64,000 nt of DNA from the NCBI GenBank assembly GCA_022450155.1, contig JAKUQR010000007.1:58796-122795 (forward strand). Reading direction: 5' to 3'. This DNA comes from Gammaproteobacteria bacterium. GTDB taxonomy: Bacteria > Pseudomonadota > Gammaproteobacteria > Arenicellales > UBA868. A program made the translations under genes and the position numbers. This document shows positions 37,782 through 48,000 of the stretch, piece by piece; position 1 is the first letter of the stretch, and every line of letters starts with the position of its first letter. A model generated the notes under the pieces. The model was not told the DNA's origin, ran no database searches, and worked only from the letters and a program-made list of their open reading frames with translations.

Positions 37782-39124
37782 TCATGGAAGTTGTCGAGAA
37801 TGTGGTCTGGTTTCTTGTTGCTGTATTCATCTTGGTTACGTTTCATGAATTGGGACATTTTGGTGTTGCACGCCTTCTTGGTGTAGGTGTATCGAAATTT
37901 TCTATCGGTTTCGGCAAACCCCTGTATTCTTTTCGATCTCGGCGTTCCGGCACTGAATATGTGCTCGGCGCATTACCTTTCGGCGGGTATGTAAAATTCA
38001 TCGATGAACGGGAAGATCATGTCGATTCCCAGGATCTGCCTCATGCATTCAATCGCCAAAATCTGTGGGTCAGAACGGCAGTTGTCATCGCTGGCCCAGC
38101 TGCTAATTTTGTATTAGCAATATTCTTTTACTGGCTTGTATTCGGGATAGGCGTTCCAGGTGTTGAGCCAATAATCGGTTATGTGCAACCTGGGAGTTCG
38201 GCAGAAGCGATTGGGCTACAACGTGGAGATCGAATAGCCCAGATCAACGGTAGGAAGGTTCGCAGCTGGGGTGAGCATCGTTATTACCTTTTGGACCAGG
38301 TTCAGAATGGTGAAACGTTAACGTTCACTATTGAGACACCCACCGGTGAGAACAAAACTGTTTCTATAGAATCAAGCAGATTGGAGTCGGGTCAGATGAA
38401 TCCATTGATTCTGGAGCAAAAGATTGGAGTACTACCACGAATAGCACCCGTTGTCGGGACTCTGATTCCAGGGGAAGTCGCGGACGCCGCAGGTATACAG
38501 GTGAATGACCGGTTTATGTCGATTGAGGGTGTGCCTATCAACGGGTGGCGTGATGTGGTCGAGATTATATCGTCCAGGCCCGAACAGACGACCCGATTAT
38601 CTGTACTTAGAAATGGATCAATTAAATTGGCCGTAGTGGTTCCAAAAGCGATAAATTCCATGAACGAGGTTGTCGGTAGGATTGGTGTCGGACCTGCAAA
38701 TCATGTCAATGTGGTGATTCGACTGGGCGCTGGTGAAGCGATCGTTCGCGCTGTTGAGGCTACCTGGCTTCTGAGCAAATTGACTGTTGGAATGATTGTT
38801 CAGATGATCCAAGGTAAAGAGTCAACAAAAAGCATTGGCGGACCCTTGTCAATTGCAAAATACGCTGGCGCATCGGCTGAATACGGCTTGACTGCTTTTC
38901 TGATGTTTTTGGCTATTCTGAGCATCAGTCTCGGAATTCTAAATCTATTGCCAATTCCTGTTTTGGATGGGGGGCACTTAGTCTATTTTCTTATCGAGGG
39001 TATAAAGGGTACACCAGTTTCTGAAACATTTATGTATAGGTCTCAGCAGCTAGGTTTCGCAGTTCTGGCTGTACTCATCAGCTTTGCTCTTTACAATGAT
39101 GTGCTCAATATTTTCAAATTCTAG
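37775..39124 (+). CDS. rseP: Site-2 intramembrane zinc metalloprotease RseP
   Basis: Cuts the membrane segment of the anti-sigma factor RseA in the envelope-stress pathway and clears remnant signal peptides. The zinc motif HELGH is at about residues 24-28 in the first span. Two periplasmic PDZ domains follow (VQPGSSAEAIGLQRGDRI and LIPGEVADAAGIQVNDRF), and the C-terminal LLPIPVLDGGHL carries the third metal ligand. 449 residues. The first ATG overlaps the end of dxr; an ATG three codons later is equally possible. Confidence 0.96.
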   Translation: MLIMEVVENVVWFLVAVFILVTFHELGHFGVARLLGVGVSKFSIGFGKPLYSFRSRRSGTEYVLGALPFGGYVKFIDEREDHVDSQDLPHAFNRQNLWVRTAVVIAGPAANFVLAIFFYWLVFGIGVPGVEPIIGYVQPGSSAEAIGLQRGDRIAQINGRKVRSWGEHRYYLLDQVQNGETLTFTIETPTGENKTVSIESSRLESGQMNPLILEQKIGVLPRIAPVVGTLIPGEVADAAGIQVNDRFMSIEGVPINGWRDVVEIISSRPEQTTRLSVLRNGSIKLAVVVPKAINSMNEVVGRIGVGPANHVNVVIRLGAGEAIVRAVEATWLLSKLTVGMIVQMIQGKESTKSIGGPLSIAKYAGASAEYGLTAFLMFLAILSISLGILNLLPIPVLDGGHLVYFLIEGIKGTPVSETFMYRSQQLGFAVLAVLISFALYNDVLNIFKF

Positions 39125-39128
39125 ACCT

Positions 39129-41426
39129 ATGAAACTCAACCTGATATGCAGAGTACTTTGTTTGGTCGCGATGTTTGTCCTCTGCGGACCAGTGCACGCA
39201 TTTGATCCTTTCGAGGTCAAAGATATACGGGTTGAAGGTGCTCAAAGAATCGAGGTAGGCACGATTTTCAATTACCTCTCAGTCAAAGTCGGGGATGAGA
39301 TAACCGACGACATAGCTCGAGACTCGGTGCGTATACTGTTTTCAACCGGATTCTTCAATGATGTTCAGCTCAAGCGGGAAGGGGATGTGCTCATAGTTGT
39401 CGTCAGTGAGAGACCGTCGATCGCCTCGATAGAGTACCTGGGAAACAAAGACATTCGAGATGAAGAGATCGAAGAAGTCCTTCACTCAGTAGGATTTGTC
39501 GCCGGTAAGGTGTTCAGTCAACCAATGTTCGACAAACTATTGAAAACCCTACGTGAAAGATATTTCTCGCGGGGCCGATACTCTGCGACTATAGATTCGA
39601 CCGTAACGCCATTAGATGCCAGTAGGGTGCGCATTCGACTACAGATCGACGAAGGCCGCGTGGCACGTATCGAGAAGTTGCGGATTGTTGGTAACAATAA
39701 ATTTACTGATCGCGAACTTCTAAAATTACTTGAACTGCGAGAGGATTCCTGGCTAGGTTTTCTTTCATCAAAGAGAAATTATTCAATTGATAAGTTGAAT
39801 GCATCGTTGGAGGCGCTAAAAAGTTTCTACCTGGATCGTGGATATATCAATTTTGACATTGATTCCCATGATGTCGCGATCAGTCAGAACAAGCAAGACA
39901 TATTTGTGACCATCTCCATAACAGAGGGCGAGCCTTACACATTCGGTAAGGTCGAACTGGATGACACGCAGGGGTATATAACTAAAGAAGATTTTGATGC
40001 AGTTCGACCCCATTCCGGAGCACCGTTTTCTCGGCGCCAGGTGTTGTTGGCAAGATCAACATTGGAGTCAATACTCGCTGACGTCGGTTTTGCATTTGGC
40101 ATTGTGAATGCAATGCCGGAAATCGACAGAGAGCGTAATCTTGTTGATTTTATATTTGCTGTTGACCCGGGTCCTAAGGTTTACGTCAGGCAAGTCAATG
40201 TCCGCGGAAATCAGGCCACGCGAGATGAAGTTATCCGTCGGGAAATGCGTCAGGTCGAGGGAGCTCTCTACTCTGCGAAAGATATTCGACGATCACGTGA
40301 ACGAATTCAGCGGCTGGGGTACTTTGATGAAGTGAAAATAGATACGCCGGCTGTGCCGGGTACTATTGACCAAGTCGACATCAATGTTACTGTCCAAGAA
40401 CGATCAACCGGTAACTTTATGTTTGGGGTCGGGTATGCTGGTGCTGATGGGGTCCTACTACAGGCAGAGGTCAATCGGGAAAATCTTTTCGGCTCCGGTC
40501 GGGAGTTGAAATTCAAAGTTGAACAATCTTCGGTTGAGCAGGTATACGAGGTTGCCTATACCAATCCTTACTTCACGAAAGAAGGCGTAAGTCTGGGCTA
40601 TTTTGTCGATTATAAAAATGTTGATACAGCTAAGACGACCAGTGCAGACTACGAATCTATCAGTAGTGTATTCGGTGTACGGACTAAGATACCGGTATCG
40701 GAGTACAACTCTCTAAACTTAAGTGTTGGTTATGAGCAACTGGATCTGGAAGGCACCACAACGACACCAACCGAATTCAGTTCATTTATCACTGACCACC
40801 CCAACAGTCAAAATCTAATTTTATCGGGTGGTATCACAAAGGATACCAGGGACAGCATATTTTTCCCCCAAAAAGGGTACCTTCGCCGGGCTTTATTCGC
40901 GTTTACTGGTCCTGGCAGTGACCTGGAGTACTATAAGGTGACCCTCCGTGGACGGTGGTATAGACCCTTAGGTAACAATCTGACAATGAATATACGCGGT
41001 GTGGCTGGCTATGGAGACGGGTACGGTGATCTTGATAAGTTGCCCTTTTTCAGAAATTATTATGCTGGAGGCGCCGGGACGGTTCGAGGATATGGTCCTC
41101 GTTCCCTTGGTCCTAGACCAAGCGATAGTTCGGGCGACGCCTTGGGAGGGAGTAAAAGAATAAACGCTACCACAGAACTGTATTTTCCGGTTCCTGGACT
41201 GGATGACTCTAAAGATAAGCGGCTTAGTTTTTTTGTCGATGCAGGCCAGGTTTACGGGTCTAGCCAGAGTGTTGATCTTGCAGAACTACGTTATGCGGCC
41301 GGCATCACCTTCCACTGGTTCACCGCAATCGGACCTATGTCACTATCGTATGCAATGCCGTTTAATGACGAGTCGACTGACAACATTAATAAGCTTCAGT
41401 TCACCCTTGGCGCCATGTTTCGGTAG
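39129..41426 (+). CDS. bamA: Outer-membrane protein assembly factor BamA
   Basis: The Omp85 core of the BAM complex, which inserts beta-barrel proteins. From the ATG at 39129 a signal peptide of about 24 residues ends in VHA before FDPFEVKDIRVEG. Five POTRA domains follow, then the 16-strand barrel with the lid-lock motif VRGY (GGAGTVRGYGP) and a C-terminal Phe-x-x-Phe-Arg beta-signal. 765 residues. It follows rseP by four bases and precedes the periplasmic chaperone gene skp. Confidence 0.97.
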   Translation: MKLNLICRVLCLVAMFVLCGPVHAFDPFEVKDIRVEGAQRIEVGTIFNYLSVKVGDEITDDIARDSVRILFSTGFFNDVQLKREGDVLIVVVSERPSIASIEYLGNKDIRDEEIEEVLHSVGFVAGKVFSQPMFDKLLKTLRERYFSRGRYSATIDSTVTPLDASRVRIRLQIDEGRVARIEKLRIVGNNKFTDRELLKLLELREDSWLGFLSSKRNYSIDKLNASLEALKSFYLDRGYINFDIDSHDVAISQNKQDIFVTISITEGEPYTFGKVELDDTQGYITKEDFDAVRPHSGAPFSRRQVLLARSTLESILADVGFAFGIVNAMPEIDRERNLVDFIFAVDPGPKVYVRQVNVRGNQATRDEVIRREMRQVEGALYSAKDIRRSRERIQRLGYFDEVKIDTPAVPGTIDQVDINVTVQERSTGNFMFGVGYAGADGVLLQAEVNRENLFGSGRELKFKVEQSSVEQVYEVAYTNPYFTKEGVSLGYFVDYKNVDTAKTTSADYESISSVFGVRTKIPVSEYNSLNLSVGYEQLDLEGTTTTPTEFSSFITDHPNSQNLILSGGITKDTRDSIFFPQKGYLRRALFAFTGPGSDLEYYKVTLRGRWYRPLGNNLTMNIRGVAGYGDGYGDLDKLPFFRNYYAGGAGTVRGYGPRSLGPRPSDSSGDALGGSKRINATTELYFPVPGLDDSKDKRLSFFVDAGQVYGSSQSVDLAELRYAAGITFHWFTAIGPMSLSYAMPFNDESTDNINKLQFTLGAMFR

Positions 41427-41437
41427 CGAGAGCTAAG

Positions 41438-41962
41438 TTGATTCTGAGAACAATCAAAATTGTCACGCTGTGCTTGCTATTTGTCAGTTCTGGGATGCTG
41501 TCTGTACAGAGCAGCTATGCAGGCGGACATCAGCTCAAGATAGGCTTTGTCAATCCTGTCAAATTACTCGAACTATCACCACAAGGAGAGAAGGCTCTGC
41601 TGCTGTTGGAAGAGGAGTTCCGGCCGAGAGATCAAGAACTGATCGACATTCGGGAGAAGGTTGTAGTGCTGGAAGATGATCTGGACAAAAATCGTCTAGT
41701 CCTTCAGGCTTCTCAAATCAAGAAAAAACAAAGAGCTATTGATAGTCTTAAACGCAAACTGAAAAGAGATCAACAAGAAGCCCGAGAAGATTACAATATT
41801 CGCAGAAATGAGGAGCTCGCCAAGCTGCAACGACTTGTTCGTGAAATGATCGTTACAATTGCGAACGAAGAGGGGTTCGATCTAATAGTTGAACAGGCTG
41901 TTTATGTTAGTAATAGAATAGATCTGACTGAACGGGTTTTGCAGAGACTGTTGGAAGAATGA
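41438..41962 (+). CDS. skp: Periplasmic chaperone Skp (OmpH family)
   Basis: A holdase that carries unfolded outer-membrane proteins to BAM. The TTG start gives a 30-residue signal peptide (hydrophobic core VTLCLLFVSSGMLSV, cut near SYA-GG). The mature part opens LKIGFVNPVKLLELSPQG, and the long charged middle (about residues 65-130) forms the coiled-coil tentacles. 174 residues. No ATG upstream of the signal fits. lpxD should follow but does not. Confidence 0.9.
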   Translation: MILRTIKIVTLCLLFVSSGMLSVQSSYAGGHQLKIGFVNPVKLLELSPQGEKALLLLEEEFRPRDQELIDIREKVVVLEDDLDKNRLVLQASQIKKKQRAIDSLKRKLKRDQQEAREDYNIRRNEELAKLQRLVREMIVTIANEEGFDLIVEQAVYVSNRIDLTERVLQRLLEE

Positions 41963-42004
41963 CCCAACTCGGTGCCATTTCACTTAAACTAAAATAGATA
42001 TCGT

Positions 42005-42033
42005 TTGATCCGATACTGCTTTGTTCCTACTAA
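42005..42033 (+). promoter_or_regulatory. Weak candidate promoter for fabZ-lpxA-lpxB
   Basis: TTGATC, a 17-base spacer and TACTAA lie in the 86-base gap between skp and fabZ. The -10 matches only 3/6. It lies so close to fabZ that the leader would be under 15 bases. Low weight. Confidence 0.15.
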
Positions 42034-42048
42034 AGTCGGTAATTCCAT

Positions 42049-42495
42049 TTGACTGTACTAGATATTAACCGTATTCGGGAAATTCTTCCCCATCGTTACC
42101 CGTTCCTGCTCATAGATAGAGTTACGCAGGTGGTTGACGGGAAAAGTTTGACAGCGGTTAAAAACGTAACGGTAAACGAGCCTATTTTCACTGGTCATTT
42201 TGAGCATCGCCCAATATTCCCCGGCGTTTTGATGATCGAGTGTATCGCTCAGGCATCGGCTCTGCTGGCAAGTCTCATACTGGATGCCACGGCAAATCGA
42301 CAGCGTCTTTACCTGTTTGCCGGAGTCGATCGAGCCAGGTTCAAGAGGATCGTTGAGCCTGGTGATCAGATGTCCATAGAAGTCGAGCTAAAGAATCATA
42401 AACAGCAGGTGTGGCGTTGCAATGGAACCATTTCAGTAGATGGTGTTCTGGCATGTAGTGCTGAAATTCTTTTTACTCACAAGGATTTGCCGTGA
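42049..42495 (+). CDS. fabZ: 3-hydroxyacyl-ACP dehydratase FabZ
   Basis: Dehydrates 3-hydroxyacyl-ACP in fatty-acid elongation, competing with LpxA for 3-hydroxymyristoyl-ACP. The hot-dog fold motifs LPHRYPFLLIDRV and GHFEHRPIFPGVLMIE carry the catalytic His and Glu. 148 residues. The TTG start at 42049 gives MTVLDINRIREILPHRYP, the family N-terminus; no other in-frame start precedes the conserved region. The stop overlaps the lpxA GTG. Confidence 0.96.
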   Translation: MTVLDINRIREILPHRYPFLLIDRVTQVVDGKSLTAVKNVTVNEPIFTGHFEHRPIFPGVLMIECIAQASALLASLILDATANRQRLYLFAGVDRARFKRIVEPGDQMSIEVELKNHKQQVWRCNGTISVDGVLACSAEILFTHKDLP

Positions 42496-43262
42496 TCGAC
42501 AAGCGCGCATCGGTTGCGCAGGGAGCGAGTATTGGCAAAAAGGTTTCTATCGGCGCTTTTTCTATTATTGAGCAAGAGGTTGAGATCGGTGACGATACCT
42601 GGATTGGTTCACATGTCGTTATTCGAAACGGAACAAAGATCGGCGCCTGTAACAAGATCTACCAGTTTTCGTCGATAGGGGAAGATCCACAGTTCGCAGC
42701 CTACAACGGAGAAAAAACCTCGTTGATCGTGGGCGATGGGAATGTTATCCGGGAGTACGTAACGCTAAATCGTGGTTCACCAGCAGGAACCGGTATAACG
42801 CAAATCGGTGACAACAACTTTTTGATGGCTTACGTGCATATTGCGCATGATAGCCGATTAGGGGACAACATTACTTTCGCTAACGGTGCAAGTCTTGCCG
42901 GGCATGTTGAGATAGGAGACTGTGCGATACTCGGTGGATTTACACTGGTGCACCAGTTTTGTCGGGTTGGCGCTCACGCCATTACAGGCATAGGCACCGT
43001 TTGCCTTAAGGATATACCGCCATTTTTGATGGTGTCTGGAAATCCAGGAAAACCCTACGGCATAAACAGCAAGGGGCTTCGCCGACGCGGATTCAGTGAG
43101 GATGTCATTTCGGCGATTAAAACCGGCTATCGCTGTCTTTACCGATCAAACAATGATTTGCAGACTGCTATCGAGGAACTTCAGTTGCTGGGTGCAACCC
43201 AAAAAGAATTAGAACAACTCGCGTCATTCGTCATGGCCTCAGATCGGGGTATTGTTCGTTAG
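42492..43262 (+). CDS. lpxA: UDP-N-acetylglucosamine acyltransferase
   Basis: First step of lipid A synthesis: attaches the 3-hydroxyacyl chain to UDP-GlcNAc. The left-handed beta-helix of hexapeptide repeats fills the first two-thirds, with the catalytic His in YVHIAHDSRLGD, and the C-terminal helical domain (NSKGLRRRGFSEDVI) follows. 256 residues. The GTG start overlaps the fabZ TGA (GTGA). Confidence 0.97.
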   Translation: MIDKRASVAQGASIGKKVSIGAFSIIEQEVEIGDDTWIGSHVVIRNGTKIGACNKIYQFSSIGEDPQFAAYNGEKTSLIVGDGNVIREYVTLNRGSPAGTGITQIGDNNFLMAYVHIAHDSRLGDNITFANGASLAGHVEIGDCAILGGFTLVHQFCRVGAHAITGIGTVCLKDIPPFLMVSGNPGKPYGINSKGLRRRGFSEDVISAIKTGYRCLYRSNNDLQTAIEELQLLGATQKELEQLASFVMASDRGIVR

Positions 43263-43286
43263 AATGAACTAGAGGGAGCAGTAACA

Positions 43287-44423
43287 ATGCATGTCGCTGT
43301 GGTGGCCGGTGAAACTTCCGGGGATCAACTCGGTGGCGGTGTTCTGGCTTCTCTTCGTGATTTAGTGGGAGACTTGAAGGTCACCGGAGTTGGTGGGAAC
43401 GCCATGGCAGCTCAAGGTCTTGAATCCCTGCATGCAATGGAAGATATTTCCTTGATGGGGCTTGATGGCGTCACAGAAAAGCTTTTAAAGGCCATTCGAA
43501 TTCGTAAATCACTTTTCAATACGTTTTTGAACGACCCGCCTGACGTATTCCTGGGTATTGATATACCTGATTTCAATATCTCACTAGAAGAGAGGCTGAA
43601 AGCTCACCGGATACCTACTGCGCACCTGGTAAGCCCTACCGTATGGGCGTGGCGGTCGTACAGGATTCGGAAGATCAGAAGGTCCGTTGACCGAATGATG
43701 GTGTTATTTCCATTCGAGGAAACCTTTTATAGGTTACACGGCGTATCGGCAAAATTTGTTGGCCATCCTGCGGCAGATGAAATCGATCAGATCACCAGGA
43801 AGCAAGCAAGGGAAAAGCTCACTGGAGAAGGCTTAGAAGTCGATCGAACAACTGTCGCTCTTCTGCCGGGAAGTAGACGATCGGAAATAGATAGCCTGGG
43901 CAGACTGTTCCTAGACACCGCAGAACGACTTGCACAAGTAAACGCCGAAATACAATTTATTTTGCCAGTTGCGAATACCTCGGTTGCCCAGCAACTTCGA
44001 GATCTTGTCGATACACACAAAGGAGGCCAGAATGTCTTTCTGACTGAGCAGAATGCAAGGCTCGCGATTGCAGCGGCCGATGTAGGCCTCATCGCGTCAG
44101 GCACCGCGGCGCTGGAAGCTGCACTCCTTGCTAGGCCGATGGTCGTGGCTTATAAGGTCTCACGGTTGTCCTACCTGCTGGCAAGGCTGTTTGCCAAGGT
44201 GAGACATGTTTCGATGCCTAACCATCTGACTGCTGAGCCTATGGTAAAGGAATTTCTTCAGGATGATGCCAACGTAGATAATCTGTGCGGTGAGATTCAG
44301 CTTGTGTTGACTGACAAGATTTACAGGGAAAAAATAGAACACGCCTTTCAGGGTCTAACAGGGATGCTTCGCAACAATGCGAGTGATACGATCGCGAAAG
44401 AGCTGATTTATATGACAGACTAG
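43287..44423 (+). CDS. lpxB: Lipid-A-disaccharide synthase
   Basis: A GT19 glycosyltransferase that joins lipid X and UDP-2,3-diacylglucosamine. Starts with VAVVAGETSGDQLGG and contains SPTVWAWR, FVGHPAAD, LLPGSRRSEI and the donor-binding region ASGTAALEAAL. 378 residues. GAGGGAG precedes the ATG. Together with lpxA and lpxH most of the early pathway is in this window, but not lpxD, lpxC or lpxK. Confidence 0.97.
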   Translation: MHVAVVAGETSGDQLGGGVLASLRDLVGDLKVTGVGGNAMAAQGLESLHAMEDISLMGLDGVTEKLLKAIRIRKSLFNTFLNDPPDVFLGIDIPDFNISLEERLKAHRIPTAHLVSPTVWAWRSYRIRKIRRSVDRMMVLFPFEETFYRLHGVSAKFVGHPAADEIDQITRKQAREKLTGEGLEVDRTTVALLPGSRRSEIDSLGRLFLDTAERLAQVNAEIQFILPVANTSVAQQLRDLVDTHKGGQNVFLTEQNARLAIAAADVGLIASGTAALEAALLARPMVVAYKVSRLSYLLARLFAKVRHVSMPNHLTAEPMVKEFLQDDANVDNLCGEIQLVLTDKIYREKIEHAFQGLTGMLRNNASDTIAKELIYMTD

Positions 44424-44427
44424 AGGT

Positions 44428-45009
44428 GTGAGCACTACGGATCTTTGGGGAGGCGTTGATGAAGTGGGCAGAGGCCCTTTGGCCGGTCCGGTTGTCGCCG
44501 CAGCGGTAATATTGGAACAGGGCGTACGCCTGAGCGGAATACGGGACTCAAAGAAAGTTCCTGCTAGTCGAAGGCAGGAGCTTTCCGATCTGATACGCCG
44601 CATGTCGGTCTCTTGGGCGATAGCCGCTGCGACTGTTTCTGAAGTAGACCACTATAATATCCACCAGGCCACATTGCTTGCCATGCGGCGGGCGGTCCTT
44701 GGCTTGAATGTGGCTCCAACGTATTTGTATGTTGATGGCACTGTATACCCAGATATCCGTTGCCCGGGTGAAGCTGTGGTGCGAGCTGATGAGAATATCC
44801 ACGTAGTGGCGGCGGCATCGATACTGGCAAAGGTGGCAAGAGATCGTATCATGATAGCCATGAGCAAAATATATCCTGGTTATGGCTTTGAGAGGCACAA
44901 GGGATATCCGACATCTTCGCACTTGGATACGCTAAGTCGGCTGGGGCCCTGTGCAATTCACCGGACAAGTTACCAGCCGGTGAGAATCCTGCTGGAAGGG
45001 CGGGTCTGA
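44428..45009 (+). CDS. rnhB: Ribonuclease HII
   Basis: Removes ribonucleotides misincorporated into DNA. The active-site Asp-Glu is in GVDEVGRGPLAG near residue 10; further motifs are DSKKVPASRR, AAASILAKVARD and GYGFERHKGYPT. 193 residues from the GTG at 44428, four bases after the lpxB stop. With rnhA, both RNase H types are encoded. Confidence 0.97.
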   Translation: MSTTDLWGGVDEVGRGPLAGPVVAAAVILEQGVRLSGIRDSKKVPASRRQELSDLIRRMSVSWAIAAATVSEVDHYNIHQATLLAMRRAVLGLNVAPTYLYVDGTVYPDIRCPGEAVVRADENIHVVAAASILAKVARDRIMIAMSKIYPGYGFERHKGYPTSSHLDTLSRLGPCAIHRTSYQPVRILLEGRV

Positions 45010-45030
45010 TCGTTTGCACCTGGTAGACCA

Positions 45031-48000
45031 ATGAACAAGACAGCATTTCTTCACTTGGATGTACACACCGAGTATTCGCTTGGCGACAGTATCGTCCGGG
45101 TAAAGGAGTTGGTTAAAACGGCGAAGTCAATGTTGATGCCGGCAGTCGCGATGACGGACCTGTCAAATCTATACGGGGGCATCAAATTTATCCGTGCTTG
45201 CGTCGATAATGGTGTCAAGCCATTGATTGGTGTCGATGTCGAGGTTGTGGAAGAAAATGGCATGACACAAGGACGCCTTATCCTGCTTTGTCGAAATAAT
45301 GCCGGGTATCGACATGTTTGTGAATTGCTGACGAATGCTTATACGCTTGATGTAGATTCTGCAAAGGTCGCTATCGGGTTTAGTGAATTAAGCAAAGGCT
45401 GCGGCGATCTTATAGCAATCTCGCCCAGCATTGACGGCGCAATTGGTAAATTGATGTACGCAGGAAAGTCAGATCAGGCGAGAATGACTGCCGAGAAATA
45501 TTCTTACATGTTTCCCGAGGCTTTTTACCTGGAAATCACCAGAACAAACCGAAGGGGTGAAGGCGAGTATGAATTGCAAGCCTTGCGACTGGCATCTGAG
45601 CAAAAAATTCCACTCGTTGCAGGCAATGCTGTGCGATTCTTGAGTCGCGATGATTTTACCGGCCATGATATTCGAGTATGTATTCATGAAGGTAACGTAC
45701 TGCAAGATCCCCGGCGGGTGAGACGCTATACCGACCAGCAGTACTTTAAAAGTCAGTCGGAAATGGTTGCCCTATTTAATGATATTCCATCTGCTCTTGG
45801 AAATACCCTAGAAATTGCGAAGAGATGTAATGTCTTTCTTGAGATGGGTAAAACCTACATGCCGATGTACCCATCTGTGACGCACAAGTCTGAAGATGAA
45901 ATGCTGAAGGAAGCTACCCGCGCAGGCCTGAAATACAGATTTGAGCAGCACGCAGTAAAAGATGCGGACTACGACCACTACTCGAAGCGATTACAGATTG
46001 AGCTGGAAACAATTGTTCAGATGGGATTTTCCGGGTATTTTTTGATCGTTGCAGACTTCGTTAAATGGGCAAAAGAAAACGATATTCCTGTTGGTCCGGG
46101 TCGAGGCTCTGGAGCTGGATCTTTAGCTGCTTACTCACTGGGGATAACAGCTCTCGACCCAATTCGCTATGGACTTTTGTTTGAACGCTTTCTCAATCCG
46201 GAACGGGTTTCCTTGCCCGATTTCGATATTGATTTCTGTATGTACGGGCGTGACAGAGTTATAGAGTATGTGAGTCAGAAATATGGCAGGGACCGGGTCG
46301 CTCAGATTATTACTTATAACACCCTGGCTGCCAGGGCCGTCGTTCGAGATGTTGGCCGTGTGATGGAGCACCCATATGGGTTTTGCGACACCCTGGCGAA
46401 AATGATTCCATTTGAGGTCGGGATGACACTTGATAGAGCTCTGGATCAAGATGAAGGGTTAAAGGAGCGATATACCAACGATGCCGACGTCACCCAGTTG
46501 ATTGATAACGCAAGACTGCTCGAGGGGCTCCCGCGCAACGCCGGCAAACATGCAGGTGGCTTGGTAATCGCACCTGACCCGATCACTCGCTATACGCCTT
46601 TGTACCAGGAACCGGGTATGAGTCAGCCTGTAACGCAATACGATAAGGACGATCTGGAGGCAATAGGCCTCGTAAAATTTGACTTCCTGGGGCTAAGAAC
46701 CCTAACGGTTATTGACTGGTCGGTAAAAAATATTAATCTTAAGCGATCAGATACGGGCCGTGAGTTGATTGATATCGAGCAACTTGCTCTTGATGATCAG
46801 AAAGTATATTCGCTTATCTGCACTGGTTATACAACGGGACTGTTTCAACTTGAATCCAGAGGTATGCAGGAACTTATCCAGAGATTAATGCCCGATCACT
46901 TTGACGAACTGATTGCTCTAGTGGCCTTATTTAGACCGGGACCGCTTCAGTCCGGAATGGTGGACGACTTTGTCAGCAGGAAACACGGTCATGAAGAGGT
47001 TCGCTATCCTCATCCAACTCTCATCGAGATCTTAAGGCCAACATACGGAGTGATTCTCTACCAAGAGCAAGTAATGGAGATCGCTCGTGTTTTATCTGGT
47101 TATACACTGGGATCTGCCGATTTGCTTCGACGAGCGATGGGAAAGAAAAAACCTGAAGAAATGCGTGAGCAACGTCAGTCGTTTGTTGAGGGTGCTGCTG
47201 AAAGACAGGTCGATCGAGCGAATGCAACGTATATTTTTGATTTAATCGAAAAATTTGCAGGTTACGGATTCAATAAATCTCATTCAGCTGCCTACGCACT
47301 TCTGAGCTATCAGACGGCATGGCTCAAGACCCACTACCCATCGGAGTTCATGGCGGCTTGTATGTCTGCAGATATGGAACACACGGACAAACTCGTCGTA
47401 CTTGTTAATGAAGCAAAGCGAATGGGTATTCCGCTACTTGCTCCTGATATAAATCAGTCCGACCGCGAGTTCAAGGTCGATGAGGGTGGATCTATTCGTT
47501 ATGGACTTGGTGCCATAAAAGGCATGGGTGAGCGAGTAATCGACTCACTGTTAAATGAGCGTGCGGCCCATGGTGAATTTAGTGACTTGCACTCGTTATG
47601 CCGCAGAGTTGACCAGTACCGCGTTACCAAGAAGGTGTTTGAAGCGTTGATTATGTCTGGGTCTTTAGATTGTCTTGGTTCGATCAGGGCTGCACATTGG
47701 GCGATGCTGCCCCAGACCGTCGAACTGGTTGACCAGATGGCTGAAGATCAGTCTTCCGGGCAAAATGATATGTTCGGTCTCGAGTCTAGTGCAATGGTCG
47801 GTGATCTAGCAGTATCAGTACCAGACTGGTCCTCAAGGAAAGCCCTAGAGAATGAAAGGCAGGCACTGGGACTGTATCTAAGCGGTCACCCTATCGATCA
47901 TGTACATGATGAACTTGATGCCCTAGTAGCTGGAAGCATTGCTGAGACTCGTCCAACCCCGGAACGAAGAATATGTTTAGCCGGTCTGGGTTCTGCTTTA

